A stretch of DNA of 64,000 bases from Parvularcula sp039818345 (GTDB taxonomy: Bacteria; Pseudomonadota; Alphaproteobacteria; Caulobacterales; Parvularculaceae): the NCBI GenBank assembly GCA_039818345.1, contig JBCBUC010000002.1, positions 146,024 to 210,023 of the forward strand, read 5' to 3'. Below are positions 1 to 8,036 of this stretch, piece by piece. Numbering within the stretch: the stretch's first letter is position 1; each line of letters begins with the position of its first letter. Under the pieces are notes generated by a model. The model made no database searches, was not told the origin of the DNA, and saw nothing but the letters and a program-made list of their open reading frames with translations. The translations under genes were made by a program, and so were the position numbers.

Positions 1-1
1 A

Positions 2-58
2 GACGCTCGCCGAGAAGACGATGCCTATGTCACCCAACTGTATTTGAGGGGGGTCTGA
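2..58 (+). CDS. C-terminal end of an upstream type II secretion gene (probably gspL), partial
   Basis: An open frame enters from the left edge and stops with TGA at 56-58, giving an 18-residue tail that ends in YLRGV. Its stop overlaps the ATG of the gspM-like gene by one base (TGATG), which is typical of translational coupling within gsp operons. The usual gene order gspK-L-M-N suggests that this is the end of gspL, the cytoplasmic-membrane assembly platform protein. The fragment is too short to prove this by sequence, so the name rests on position only. Confidence 0.5.
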   Translation, partial: DARREDDAYVTQLYLRGV

Positions 59-504
59 TGCGCGCTTATTTTGTCGGTCTTTCGGACCGGGAACGTCTCT
101 TGGTGATGATTGCTGCAGGCCTTCTTGTGGTGATGGTTGTTCTTTTCGGCGTCATCAATCCGATCCACAGCTATCGCGACAACGCGCAGCGGCGCTTTGC
201 GGAGGCGGAGCGGATGGCGGCCCTCACGGACAAAATTGCCGTCGCTGCGCAGCAGACACAGCAAAGCTCTGGCTCACTCCGTAGCCTCGTGACGCAACGC
301 GCCAGGCAACGTGACCTCGTCATTGCACGGATTGCCGATGGAGATGGTAGCGTCGATCTGGTCTTTTCTGACGAGCCCTATGATGCGTTCTTTGAATGGT
401 TGCAGGCCCTGACCGAAGACGATGGCCTCATCGTCCAAGAAGCCTTGGTCCGACCGGGCAGTCGGCCTGGTTCTGTGAATGCACGCATGACATTGGCAAG
501 GTGA
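58..504 (+). CDS. gspM: Type II secretion system protein M (GspM)
   Basis: The 148-residue protein has a short cytoplasmic N-terminus (RAYFVGLSDRERLL), one membrane segment at about residues 13-35 and a periplasmic part with an alpha-helical stretch followed by a small ferredoxin-like domain. This is the standard GspM layout. GspM binds GspL and helps to anchor the secretion ATPase GspE to the inner membrane. The start overlaps the preceding stop, and its own TGA at 502-504 overlaps the ATG of the next gene, so the genes are likely translated together. Family membership is based on size, topology and neighbours, and the next gene being GspN-like supports it. Confidence 0.85.
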   Translation: MRAYFVGLSDRERLLVMIAAGLLVVMVVLFGVINPIHSYRDNAQRRFAEAERMAALTDKIAVAAQQTQQSSGSLRSLVTQRARQRDLVIARIADGDGSVDLVFSDEPYDAFFEWLQALTEDDGLIVQEALVRPGSRPGSVNARMTLAR

Positions 505-1241
505 TGATGCGCGCTCTCTTGATCACGAGCTTTGTCGCCACGTTTTTCATCAGTGGGCTGATGCGTATGCCGCTGGCTGTTCCGCTCGGTATGGCTGATC
601 TGCCTTTTGAGAGCCGGGGGATCACAGGCACCGTGTGGGACGGTGAGATTGTCGGCCTCGTTGTTGAGGGCGAACCGGTCGGTGACCTGGCGATCAAACT
701 AAGAGCGTGGCCCTTGCTGATGGGACGTCTTGAAACGGATGCGGCGCTTATTGGTCGCGGGATTGATGTTTCGGGACGGATAGCCATCAGTATTCGCACG
801 ATTTCGCTGGGCGGTGTTGAGGCCCATGTCGATCTTGAACGGTTGCGGTTGCGCGACACGCTCGGCCAGCGCTTGCGCGGACAATTGAGCGCCCAGGTGC
901 AGGAGGTGCTGTTTGTTGGCGGCGCTTGTCGCCGGGCGTCTCTTTCGGCGAGCACCGATGCTTTGGCTGAGAGCCTCGGCGCTTTTGCATCAAGGGGCTT
1001 TGCGATTTCCGGTGAGGGCCGTTGTGAGGATGGTGCACTTCATCTTCCGATGTCCGGCGCAGGGCCCGATGCGGAGGTCGAGGTGATGCTCACGCTGACA
1101 GGGGACGGACAGTACAGCTCGCGCCTCGCTGTTATCCCCCAACGAACTGATCTAGGCCTGTTCTTGCTCAATTTTGGTTTCCGCCAGGAAGGCAACGTCT
1201 TTTTGACGGATCGATCAGGCAATGTGTCGGAGAGCCTCTAA
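504..1241 (+). CDS. gspN: Type II secretion system protein N (GspN)
   Basis: The 245-residue protein starts at ATG 504, which overlaps the TGA of gspM. The open frame extends 36 codons further upstream, but that part lies inside gspM and is unlikely to be translated. The N-terminus MMRALLITSFVATFF is a membrane anchor. It is followed by a periplasmic domain with the features of GspN: a GITGTVWDG motif near residue 35 and a series of beta-strand-like segments including ARPLL/RLETDAALIGRG-type text. GspN is an accessory inner-membrane/periplasmic component of type II secretion found with GspM in many Proteobacteria. The stop TAA abuts the ATG of the next lipoprotein gene. Confidence 0.8.
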   Translation: MMRALLITSFVATFFISGLMRMPLAVPLGMADLPFESRGITGTVWDGEIVGLVVEGEPVGDLAIKLRAWPLLMGRLETDAALIGRGIDVSGRIAISIRTISLGGVEAHVDLERLRLRDTLGQRLRGQLSAQVQEVLFVGGACRRASLSASTDALAESLGAFASRGFAISGEGRCEDGALHLPMSGAGPDAEVEVMLTLTGDGQYSSRLAVIPQRTDLGLFLLNFGFRQEGNVFLTDRSGNVSESL

Positions 1242-1751
1242 ATGCGTCTAACGTCGATTTTGCTCATGGCTTGCGGATTGGCGGGTTGCGCATCGAACGA
1301 CGCCCAAAAGCGCTCGACTGATGCGAGCAGCAATGCATTGTTTGGCAGGGTTCAAACTGTCCAGACCGAGGCGCCCGATCCATCGCCGCTCGCCAACTCC
1401 TCAATCCCTAGCGGCCAATGCGGCATGATCCTATGGAGCCAAATGGGCGCCCGTACGGTCCCGATTTTTCGCTCGGTTGGCATCACCAAAGCGTCGATGA
1501 CGGTGGAGCAAGAGCCCATCGATTTTATCCTGGCTGATCAGTCGGGCGTCATTCGGCTTGGCATGGCAGAGCAGCAAGACTTCGTCAGCGGCCCATCAAA
1601 CAACGGGCCCGTTGGCGCAAAGCTTCGGTTTGAGTGGGGCCAAGCCTTCCCTGGCGGCAGTTACGTTCAGCGCGGCACGTTAACGGTGAGTGGTGCAGAT
1701 GGATGGGAACGGGTCATGCCGGTTGCTGGCATTGCAGGGTGCAAAGCCTAG
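1242..1751 (+). CDS. Lipoprotein coupled to the gsp operon, function unknown
   Basis: The 169-residue product begins with a lipoprotein signal: hydrophobic LTSILLMACGLAGC with a lipobox (LAGC) placing the lipidated Cys at residue 16. The mature part is about 150 residues. It carries a GQCGMILWSQ segment near residue 60, which I recognise as a pattern recurring in alphaproteobacterial conserved hypothetical proteins (CG-x-LW), and ends with a second Cys in GIAGCKA. Its ATG directly follows the gspN stop (TAAATG), so it is very probably co-translated with the secretion genes. A role as a secretin-assisting lipoprotein (pilotin-like) is possible from the position alone; no known pilotin motif was seen. 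Confidence 0.7.
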   Translation: MRLTSILLMACGLAGCASNDAQKRSTDASSNALFGRVQTVQTEAPDPSPLANSSIPSGQCGMILWSQMGARTVPIFRSVGITKASMTVEQEPIDFILADQSGVIRLGMAEQQDFVSGPSNNGPVGAKLRFEWGQAFPGGSYVQRGTLTVSGADGWERVMPVAGIAGCKA

Positions 1752-1796
1752 CGGTTCTTGGCACATAGGTTGGGTTGCCGCTTTAGACGGGGATCA

Positions 1797-2747
1797 ATGA
1801 CAGCTGGTCATTGCGCATCCGGGACCTCTCACGCCCATCATCATGCTGCCGGTGCAGGCGGTATGAAGCGCTTGTCCCTCGCTTTGGTGATTATTGTCGT
1901 CTTTGCCTTGGTTGAGATCATTGGCGGATGGCTCTCAGGCTCGCTGGCGCTTCTTGCGGATGCTGGTCACATGGTGACCGATGCCGCCGCCTTGGGCTTG
2001 GCGCTTAGTGCGCAGTGGTTGGCGCGGCGCCCCGCATCGTTGCGCTTTCCCTTTGGTTTTAAGCGTGCGCAGGTGCTGGCCGCCTTTGTGAATGGTTTGG
2101 TGCTACTGCTGATTGTCTGTGTTCTGGTGTTTGAGGCGTTTGGCCGATTTTCAAGCCCGACCGAGATCGACACACGCCTCATGCTCACCGTTGCCTGCAT
2201 CGGTTTGGTCGCCAACCTCGCAGCGTTTGTTATCCTACATCCTGATGCGAGGCACGACGTCAATATCCGCGGTGCGATGCTGCATGTGGCTGCTGATATC
2301 TTCGGTTCAGCGGCGGCGATCGCCTCGGCACTGGTCATCATGGCGACGGGGTGGTTTGCCATTGACGCGGTTTTGACCCTCGCGGTCTGCCTACTGATCG
2401 TCCGATCAGCAGTCCCGCTTATTCAAGACACGGCCAATGTGTTGTTGCAGGCAGCGCCGCCGGGGCTTGATCTTGACGAGGTCCGAGAGGCCATCACGGC
2501 GCAGCCGGGCGTGCTGGATGCCAATGGCATTAAAGCCTGGCAGCTCACGCCCGGCGACAACCTTATCACCGTGCACGTGGTGGTTAGCGCCGGGTCCCTC
2601 CATGATGCGACGCTTCGATCGGTGAAAGGCGTGCTGCGCGACCAATTCGGGCTTACCCAGTCAACGGTACAGATTGAGGTCGAGCCCGCCCCAGGGCCCC
2701 ATCAGCGCTGGGCTGAAACGTCGACGATCCATGAGCCTGCCGAGTAG
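1797..2747 (+). CDS. Cation diffusion facilitator (CDF/ZitB-like) metal exporter
   Basis: The protein is 316 residues from ATG 1797, which is preceded by GGGGA; a TTG 13 codons upstream is also open but has no good ribosome site. The N-terminus is His-rich (HAHHH), as in CDF zinc exporters. Membrane helices follow, with the signature LLADAGHMVTDAAALGLAL, whose D and H residues form the metal site, and a second HVAADIFGS motif in helix V. A cytoplasmic C-terminal domain of about 90 residues (GDNLITVHVVV) completes the family architecture. It should export Zn2+ or related divalent ions in exchange for protons. It is convergent with the LOG-family gene, whose stop lies two bases away. Confidence 0.9.
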   Translation: MTAGHCASGTSHAHHHAAGAGGMKRLSLALVIIVVFALVEIIGGWLSGSLALLADAGHMVTDAAALGLALSAQWLARRPASLRFPFGFKRAQVLAAFVNGLVLLLIVCVLVFEAFGRFSSPTEIDTRLMLTVACIGLVANLAAFVILHPDARHDVNIRGAMLHVAADIFGSAAAIASALVIMATGWFAIDAVLTLAVCLLIVRSAVPLIQDTANVLLQAAPPGLDLDEVREAITAQPGVLDANGIKAWQLTPGDNLITVHVVVSAGSLHDATLRSVKGVLRDQFGLTQSTVQIEVEPAPGPHQRWAETSTIHEPAE

Positions 2748-2748
2748 T

Positions 2749-3303
2749 TTAGCTCTTCAAGGCTTTTCGTGCCGCAGGAAGAACAGCGTCAGGCGTATCC
2801 ACAATGGTGATGGTTTCGCGCAATCCCGGATAGCCAAACCCAAACGCGTTGACCCGCTCAATGAGCTCCACCAGCGGGCTCCAATAGCCAGCCGTGTTGC
2901 AAAGGATGATGGGCTTTCTGTGCAGTTTAAGGTTCGCCCAGGACAGGACCTCAATCGTCTCCTCGAGAGTTCCGATACCGCCCGGGAGGGCGCAGAAGGC
3001 GTCGGCCTCGTCAAACATGCGAATTTTCCGCTCATGCATTGTTTCGACTTCGATCACGGGGATCCCTTCAAGAAGGCCCTCGGTCGCCGTGATGAAGGTT
3101 GGAATGATCCCCAAGACATCACCGCCCGCATCCCGGGCAGCGCTGGCGGTTGCGCCCATCAATCCGCGGTCGCCGCCGCCATAGATCAAACGAACACCGT
3201 CCTTGGCCGTCAAACGCCCGAGCTCGACCGCGGTGTCGGAAAAACTGGGCTCATTACCAGCTCGGCTGCCGCAATAGACGCATAGGGATCGCAATTCCGT
3301 CAT
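2749..3303 (-). CDS. LOG family (lonely guy) nucleotide hydrolase
   Basis: The 184-residue protein starts at ATG 3303, behind a good ribosome site (GGAGG with a short spacer). A further 18 codons upstream are open but add no domain. Family hallmarks are the N-terminal LCVYCGSR, the Rossmann strand RLIYGGGDRGLMG and the active-site motif PGGIGTLEE near residue 105. LOG proteins hydrolyse N6-substituted or plain nucleoside 5'-monophosphates to the base and ribose 5-phosphate. In bacteria they are often annotated as TIGR00730 or putative lysine decarboxylase, a label now seen as misleading. It is convergent with the CDF gene and divergent from the LysM gene. Confidence 0.88.
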   Translation of the reverse strand: MTELRSLCVYCGSRAGNEPSFSDTAVELGRLTAKDGVRLIYGGGDRGLMGATASAARDAGGDVLGIIPTFITATEGLLEGIPVIEVETMHERKIRMFDEADAFCALPGGIGTLEETIEVLSWANLKLHRKPIILCNTAGYWSPLVELIERVNAFGFGYPGLRETITIVDTPDAVLPAARKALKS

Positions 3304-3383
3304 CAAAACCTCCGTTGGCGCCGGTTGCGGCCCCTGCCAAGACGTAGCAGAACTCATTTTACGACAGGAGATAAGGGGCTCCC

Positions 3384-4322
3384 ATGCGCGTTTTTGCGAT
3401 TGCTCTGATTCTCATCGGTGTTGGTGCTGCTGTTTGGTACAGCATGAACCGAGACCGGTTACCGATTGAGCTCGAGGTGAGCGAAGAGGTTGAGGTTGAA
3501 GAAGAGCCGAGCATCATCCCGCCCACCTTTGACCTGGTTCGCGTCACGCGCGATGGTTTTGCAACCGTTGCTGGTCGCGGTGAGCCGGGCGGCGTGGCGC
3601 AGCTTTTCGCCAATGGCGAGCTTCTGTCTCAAGAACCGATCGGGTCAGACGGCACCTTTGCAATGGCAGTGGATACGCCGCTGGAGAGCGGTACGGTCGA
3701 AATGACCCTACGCCAGATTGCTGATGGTATGACGATCATCGGCGAAGAGTCGGTGATCATGTATATCCCTGAAGGTGATGATCAGGGGCCTGTGGTCCTC
3801 CGCACCACGCCCGGCGGCACGACCACGGTGCTGCAGCGGTCTTCGCCCATCGACCCCAGTCTTGGACCCTTGTCGATCGATACCATCGACTATGATCGCG
3901 AAGGCAATGTCATCCTCGCCGGTCGGGCCGAACCGGACATGGTGGTCCAGATCTTCGCCAATGGGCGGCCGGTCGAACAGACCCAGGTCGATCAGCGCGG
4001 GACCTGGCAAGTGACCGGGCGCCTCGCGCCGGGACGCTACACGCTGCAGATCGTTCAGCTTGATGAAGAAGGGCGCCCGAAATACGCCATCGAAGTGCCG
4101 TTTGAACAAGCGCGCCAGGAAGACATTGTCTTCAGCAATGGCAATGTGATTGTTCAGCCTGGTAACAATCTCTGGGTGATTGCTCGCCGCGCTTATGGCA
4201 GCGGCTTCCAATACACCGTGATCTACGAGGCGAACCAAGGACAGATCCGAGACCCCGATCTTATCTACCCTGGACAGATCTTCCGCGTACCGGATTCTGA
4301 AGAAGCCGACGGCGGCAACTAG
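3384..4322 (+). CDS. Membrane-anchored LysM domain protein
   Basis: The 312-residue protein has an N-terminal membrane anchor (VFAIALILIGVGAAVWY), then an acidic linker (SEEVEVEEEP). Two similar beta-rich Ig-like segments with the pattern GRGEPGGVAQLFANGE and GRAEPDMVVQIFANGR follow at about residues 65 and 180, which indicates an internal duplication. At residues 260-308 there is a LysM module (VQPGNNLWVIARRAYGSG... DLIYPGQIFRVP), which binds peptidoglycan. This architecture is common in Alphaproteobacteria as a LysM peptidoglycan-binding protein facing the periplasm. The precise role is unknown. It starts 80 bases from the divergent LOG gene. Confidence 0.82.
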   Translation: MRVFAIALILIGVGAAVWYSMNRDRLPIELEVSEEVEVEEEPSIIPPTFDLVRVTRDGFATVAGRGEPGGVAQLFANGELLSQEPIGSDGTFAMAVDTPLESGTVEMTLRQIADGMTIIGEESVIMYIPEGDDQGPVVLRTTPGGTTTVLQRSSPIDPSLGPLSIDTIDYDREGNVILAGRAEPDMVVQIFANGRPVEQTQVDQRGTWQVTGRLAPGRYTLQIVQLDEEGRPKYAIEVPFEQARQEDIVFSNGNVIVQPGNNLWVIARRAYGSGFQYTVIYEANQGQIRDPDLIYPGQIFRVPDSEEADGGN

Positions 4323-4418
4323 GCTTGTTCGGTCGTTTTCAGCCTCGGTCGGCGGCTTGAAGGCCGCTAGCCCTATCTTGGCTGAGATCGCCGCTTGATT
4401 GACTGATAGGAAACAGGT

Positions 4419-4913
4419 GTGAGCGTCAGTGTCCGTCACGCATTGTCATCAGACGCCGCTGATATGGCGACGCTGCTTAATGACATCATCGCAAAAGGAG
4501 GGACGACGGCTTATGAAACCCCCTTTTCGCGTGAGGCGATGGATGCAAGCTATATCAGCTCCCCTGGCGTGATCTCCTGCCTCGTCGCTGTCGGTCAGGA
4601 TCAATTGCTTGGCTTCCAAGGCCTTTTTACGCCCGAACCAGACGATCGAACACCGCTGGGATGGGGGATTATCGCGACGTTTGCGGATGGTCGGTATACG
4701 GGGCAAGGTGTGGGGCGGAAGCTCTTCGAGGCAACCCTCATCGAGGCGCGCCTGGCAGGGATCAGCACGATCGATGCCACTATCCGCGCAGATAACACAG
4801 GCGGTCTCGCCTTCTATCAGCGGATGGGGTTTCGCGATTATGACCGGCTGGTGGGTGTGCCGCTCAGCAACGGCATGTTGGTCGATCGTGTTCGCAAAAA
4901 ATTCGAGCTCTAA
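4419..4913 (+). CDS. GNAT family N-acetyltransferase
   Basis: The 164-residue protein starts at GTG 4419, with AGGAA eight bases upstream. It shows the GNAT fold: acceptor-side text in the first half, then the acetyl-CoA pyrophosphate loop GRYTGQGVGRKLFEATL (Q/R-x-x-G-x-G/A) near residue 95, and the C-terminal NTGGLAFYQRMGFRDYDR motif. The layout resembles phosphinothricin-acetyltransferase-like or ribosomal-alanine-like enzymes, but the acceptor cannot be read from the sequence. It lies alone between the LysM gene and the DUF2842 gene. Confidence 0.87.
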   Translation: MSVSVRHALSSDAADMATLLNDIIAKGGTTAYETPFSREAMDASYISSPGVISCLVAVGQDQLLGFQGLFTPEPDDRTPLGWGIIATFADGRYTGQGVGRKLFEATLIEARLAGISTIDATIRADNTGGLAFYQRMGFRDYDRLVGVPLSNGMLVDRVRKKFEL

Positions 4914-4968
4914 GCGCATGACGGAACCCAGCCGGCCTTCTGGGCATATTGTTTCCTGAGCTTTTGTC

Positions 4969-5172
4969 TCAGCCGTCTTTGGGTCTGTTCATCCATATAA
5001 AGACCGGCTTGAGGGGAAACGCCCAAGCGGTGCCGGCGATCACATAAAACAGCAAATCGGTGGCCCAGTGGTCGGGGATAAAGTCCGCAATAAAGAGAAC
5101 GATGCCGACGTACAGCACCAGCGCGGGCATCAGGCCGATGGCAGCGATCAGCTTCTTTTGGCGCGGCTCCAT
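4969..5172 (-). CDS. DUF2842 family small membrane protein
   Basis: The 67-residue protein starts at ATG 5172 (MEPRQKK). A longer open frame reaches 5265 but would overlap the promoter side of the heme A synthase gene. There are two membrane segments, LIAAIGLMPALVLYVGIVLFIADF and TDLLFYVIAGTAWAFPLKPVF, and a closing WM motif (IWMNRPKDG). This is the layout of DUF2842, a small alphaproteobacterial family of unknown function. It is divergent from the COX15-type gene, a pairing I associate with Alphaproteobacteria; a link to cytochrome oxidase assembly is inference. Confidence 0.75.
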   Translation of the reverse strand: MEPRQKKLIAAIGLMPALVLYVGIVLFIADFIPDHWATDLLFYVIAGTAWAFPLKPVFIWMNRPKDG

Positions 5173-5228
5173 GCATTGAACTCCCGTGACGAAGAGGCCC
5201 CTTGGGCCAAGGTCTTGTTCGCGCCTAT

Positions 5229-6308
5229 ATGCGCGGCGTGAAAGAATTACAGAACCCCTCATCACGCCCTGTGGCGCTGTGGCTCTTCGCCATGGCAGGG
5301 CTTATCGCATTGATGGTGGTCATCGGCGGAGCGACCAGGCTCACTGATTCAGGGCTCTCGATCACGCAATGGGACCTCGTGATGGGGACATTGCCGCCAC
5401 TATCCTTGGCCGATTGGGAGCATGCGTTCGCGCTTTACCGCGAGATCCCTGAATACACGCGGGTCAATGCGGGCATGACGCTTGAGGAGTTCAAGTTCAT
5501 TTTCTGGTGGGAATGGGGGCACCGCAATTTGGGGCGGTTCATTGGGCTCGCTTTTTTCATCCCCATGATCATCTTTTGGGTGCAGGGGCGGGTGCAAGGC
5601 TCGTTGCGCTGGCGACTACCGGGGCTCTTCTTGCTCATCGGGCTGCAAGGGGCGATTGGCTGGTATATGGTGAGCTCAGGTCTCTCTGAGCGTGTCGATG
5701 TCAGCCAATATCGGTTGGCCTTGCATCTTTCGACCGCGCTTATCCTCTTTACACTCATTGTTTGGCAAGCGGTGGCACTTGTTCGGCCGCGTGGGTTTCT
5801 CGGCACCAGCGATCCGATGCTTGGCCGTCTTGCCTTGGCGCTCTTGGGTGTGTCATCGATCCAGATCGTTCTCGGTGCGTTTGTTGCGGGTTTGCGCGCG
5901 GGCAGCACCTACAATTCCTGGCCGCTGATGGATGGTCGTTTTGTCCCCGCTGGCTATTTTGGTCAGAGCCCTGCGTTTCTCGACCTCTTTGAACGCATTG
6001 AGGCGGTCCAGTTCAACCATCGCACCATGGCCTATGTTGTCGCCGCTGTTGCTGCCCTCTTTGTTTGGCGGGCCATCCGAGGACAGCGCCATAAGATTGC
6101 CGGCGCGGTCGGCGGTGCGGTGGCGCTTCAGGTTATCCTCGGTATCTGGACGATTGTCGCGGCGGTGCCGTTATGGCTGGGTCTCGCGCATCAGGCTGGT
6201 GCGCTCTTGATCTTGAGCGCTGTTGCCGTCGCGGTTTATGGCCTTACTGACCCGGCGGTGCAGGCGGCTCGACATCCTCAAACTGCGGACGTTCCAGCTC
6301 AGGCGTAA
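5229..6308 (+). CDS. ctaA: Heme A synthase (COX15/CtaA type 2)
   Basis: The product is 359 residues from ATG 5229; the frame is open to 5202, and no candidate start has a strong ribosome site. About eight membrane helices are visible. The family motifs are VIGGATRLTDSGLSITQW in the first loop, EFKFIFWWEWGHRNLGRFIG with a heme-ligand His, RLALHLSTALI, and FNHRTMAY plus GLAHQAGALL in the second half with the other conserved His residues. The enzyme oxidises the C8 methyl of heme O to a formyl group, making heme A for cytochrome aa3 oxidase. Its 3' end overlaps the convergent lipoprotein gene by 65 bases. Confidence 0.92.
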   Translation: MRGVKELQNPSSRPVALWLFAMAGLIALMVVIGGATRLTDSGLSITQWDLVMGTLPPLSLADWEHAFALYREIPEYTRVNAGMTLEEFKFIFWWEWGHRNLGRFIGLAFFIPMIIFWVQGRVQGSLRWRLPGLFLLIGLQGAIGWYMVSSGLSERVDVSQYRLALHLSTALILFTLIVWQAVALVRPRGFLGTSDPMLGRLALALLGVSSIQIVLGAFVAGLRAGSTYNSWPLMDGRFVPAGYFGQSPAFLDLFERIEAVQFNHRTMAYVVAAVAALFVWRAIRGQRHKIAGAVGGAVALQVILGIWTIVAAVPLWLGLAHQAGALLILSAVAVAVYGLTDPAVQAARHPQTADVPAQA

Positions 6309-7317
6309 AGGCGGGGGCTGGATCAGTGGCGAACGGCACGCCGATCGCATCAGAAATGATCGGTTCGGCGGGTCTCTTGCTATCCGATGTCGGCGCGAGA
6401 CCAGCGGCGGTGGCCGCGCCGCTCCACGGGATCACGTGAAGCGCATTGTTGTCGTCGAGCACCAAGATCGCACCGTCGCGTAGGACACCGCCGTAATTGC
6501 CGCCGGTCGCTTCAACCAAGCGAGGCAGGAGCGGCCTATCATCAGAGGTCTGCACCAAAAGGGGCGTGCCATTGACGGCGAGCATGCCGTTGACGGCGCT
6601 CACTTCAATGGCTTTGCCGCCTGAAGAAATAACAGGGCCCGTCACGATGTCTTGTGCCCCCATATCGGGTGCTTCGTCAGTGTCGAGAGCGGGTTGGGCG
6701 GCGCCATCGGTGAAGAAAAATCCCGACCCCGTCGCGTCGCAGCCATCGACACTGCCGGTCTCAACCAGGGTGCCGAGGGAAAGCGTCGCTTGGCCCTCAT
6801 TATCCGTACCCACCTGAACGATCTGAATATCACCATCGACAAGAATGGCCGCCAAATTGCCCGATGCGCAAACATCCTGCGCGGTGCCGCCCGGCACGTC
6901 GATTGACCCTAAGACTGTTCCATCGAGCGCGTAGGCGGTGAGATTGCCTTCGCTACTGAGCGCCAGAACGCTGCCCGCATCGGCATCGATCGCGTAGGTC
7001 ACATCAATCCGTTGAGCCAGTGGGTCGGGGATCCAGCCGGACGCTTCCCCGCCATCAACGCGGATCACAGCAATGCCCGCCTCGTCATTGGCGGCGATCA
7101 CCGCACCTTGGAAGCCAAAGGCCGGCGCCTCGTAAAGGGCAAGGTCGGTCACCGCACCCTCAAATGTGCCCAACGTGATCGAGCTTCGGACCACAGAGGG
7201 GCCTTCGGGCACCGGCGGCACGCTTACATCCTCGTTGCTCGGCCCTTGAGCGGCGTCGTCACCGCAGGCGGCGAGAAAGAGTAGTGATAGGGCGGCGGGG
7301 TGCAGGCGATTGGTCAT
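6244..7317 (-). CDS. Lipoprotein with beta-propeller-like repeats, function unknown
   Basis: The 357-residue protein has a lipoprotein signal (AALSLLFLAACGDD, with the lipobox LAAC). The mature part is acidic, Gly/Ala-rich and contains repeated strand patterns such as GSVLALSSEGNLTAYALDG and NLAAILVDGDIQIVQVG, reminiscent of blades of a phytase- or PQQ-like propeller. No catalytic motif was recognised. The C-terminus is proline-rich (VEPPAPPGQ) and its last 65 bases overlap the end of the heme A synthase gene on the other strand, so the true stop is firmly fixed but the tail may be poorly conserved. Likely periplasm-facing and membrane-anchored. Confidence 0.7.
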   Translation of the reverse strand: MTNRLHPAALSLLFLAACGDDAAQGPSNEDVSVPPVPEGPSVVRSSITLGTFEGAVTDLALYEAPAFGFQGAVIAANDEAGIAVIRVDGGEASGWIPDPLAQRIDVTYAIDADAGSVLALSSEGNLTAYALDGTVLGSIDVPGGTAQDVCASGNLAAILVDGDIQIVQVGTDNEGQATLSLGTLVETGSVDGCDATGSGFFFTDGAAQPALDTDEAPDMGAQDIVTGPVISSGGKAIEVSAVNGMLAVNGTPLLVQTSDDRPLLPRLVEATGGNYGGVLRDGAILVLDDNNALHVIPWSGAATAAGLAPTSDSKRPAEPIISDAIGVPFATDPAPAFTPELERPQFEDVEPPAPPGQ

Positions 7318-7418
7318 GGGTGGTCCAGCTCATGGCTTTGCCGCCCTATAAAGCGAATGTGGGTCGAATTGGCCAGGTTACGAAAAAGGCAGGTGGATCA
7401 AACCTCTTGCGAAACTAC

Positions 7419-7432
7419 GGTATTATAATACC
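7419..7432. promoter_or_regulatory. Perfect 14-bp palindrome upstream of rplM
   Basis: GGTATTATAATACC reads the same on both strands and sits 105 bases before the rplM start and 100 bases from the start of the divergent lipoprotein gene. It also contains TATAAT. It may be an operator for either gene or a -10 element; no matching -35 at the normal spacing was found, so the role is open. Confidence 0.35.
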
Positions 7433-7536
7433 ATATAAGCAAGCAGCTGATATCGCATATTTTTTTGAGCAGCTGTTGACAGCTTCGTGCCATCTCGCCA
7501 AAGGCCGCGCTTCGCATTCAACCAAGAGGAAGAGCG

Positions 7537-8019
7537 ATGCAGACCGACGCCTCGCGCACCTACAACACCAAACCCGCCGACGTAGAGAAAAAGTGGGTCC
7601 TGATCGACGCGGAAAACCTCGTCGTGGGCCGCCTTGCTTCAATCATTGCCATGCGCCTGCGCGGGAAGCATTTGCCGACCTTCACGCCCAATGTTGATGA
7701 CGGTGACAACGTCATCGTCGTTAATGCTGAGAAGGTCGCTTTCACCGGCCGCAAGCGGACGCAGCAGACCTATTACTGGCACACGGGTTACCCGGGCGGC
7801 ATCAAGTCCCGCACGGCGGACAAAGTGCTGGATGGACGGTTTCCTGAGCGTGTCCTGCAAAAGGCTGTGCAACGCATGCTGCCGAAGGAAAGCCCGCTAG
7901 CACGCAAGCAATTCAAGAACCTGCACGTCTATGCTGGTCCTGATCATCCGCATGAGGCGCAAAAGCCTGAAAAGCTGGATATCGCAGCAATGAATTCTAA
8001 AAACACCCCGCGCGGCTAA
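7537..8019 (+). CDS. rplM: 50S ribosomal protein L13
   Basis: The 160-residue protein carries L13 signatures: WVLIDAENLVVGRLASIIA near residue 20, LRGKHLPTFTPNVDDGD, AEKVAFTGRKRTQQTYYWHTGYPGG and the closing LHVYAGPDHPHEAQ. The length is slightly above that of the enterobacterial protein, as is usual in Alphaproteobacteria. L13 is an early-assembling protein of the large subunit. It forms the conserved two-gene operon with rpsI, which starts 18 bases downstream. GAGGAAGAG lies just before the ATG as a ribosome site. Confidence 0.98.
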   Translation: MQTDASRTYNTKPADVEKKWVLIDAENLVVGRLASIIAMRLRGKHLPTFTPNVDDGDNVIVVNAEKVAFTGRKRTQQTYYWHTGYPGGIKSRTADKVLDGRFPERVLQKAVQRMLPKESPLARKQFKNLHVYAGPDHPHEAQKPEKLDIAAMNSKNTPRG

Positions 8020-8036
8020 ACGAGGAGCGACGGAGC

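Noticed and set aside
396..503. Longer N-terminus for GspN starting inside gspM
   Set aside because: It overlaps gspM in another frame, and the ATG at 504 overlaps the gspM stop in the usual coupled way and gives a proper membrane anchor.
7476..7481. TTGACA as -35 box of the rplM promoter
   Set aside because: No acceptable -10 box is present 16-18 bases downstream.
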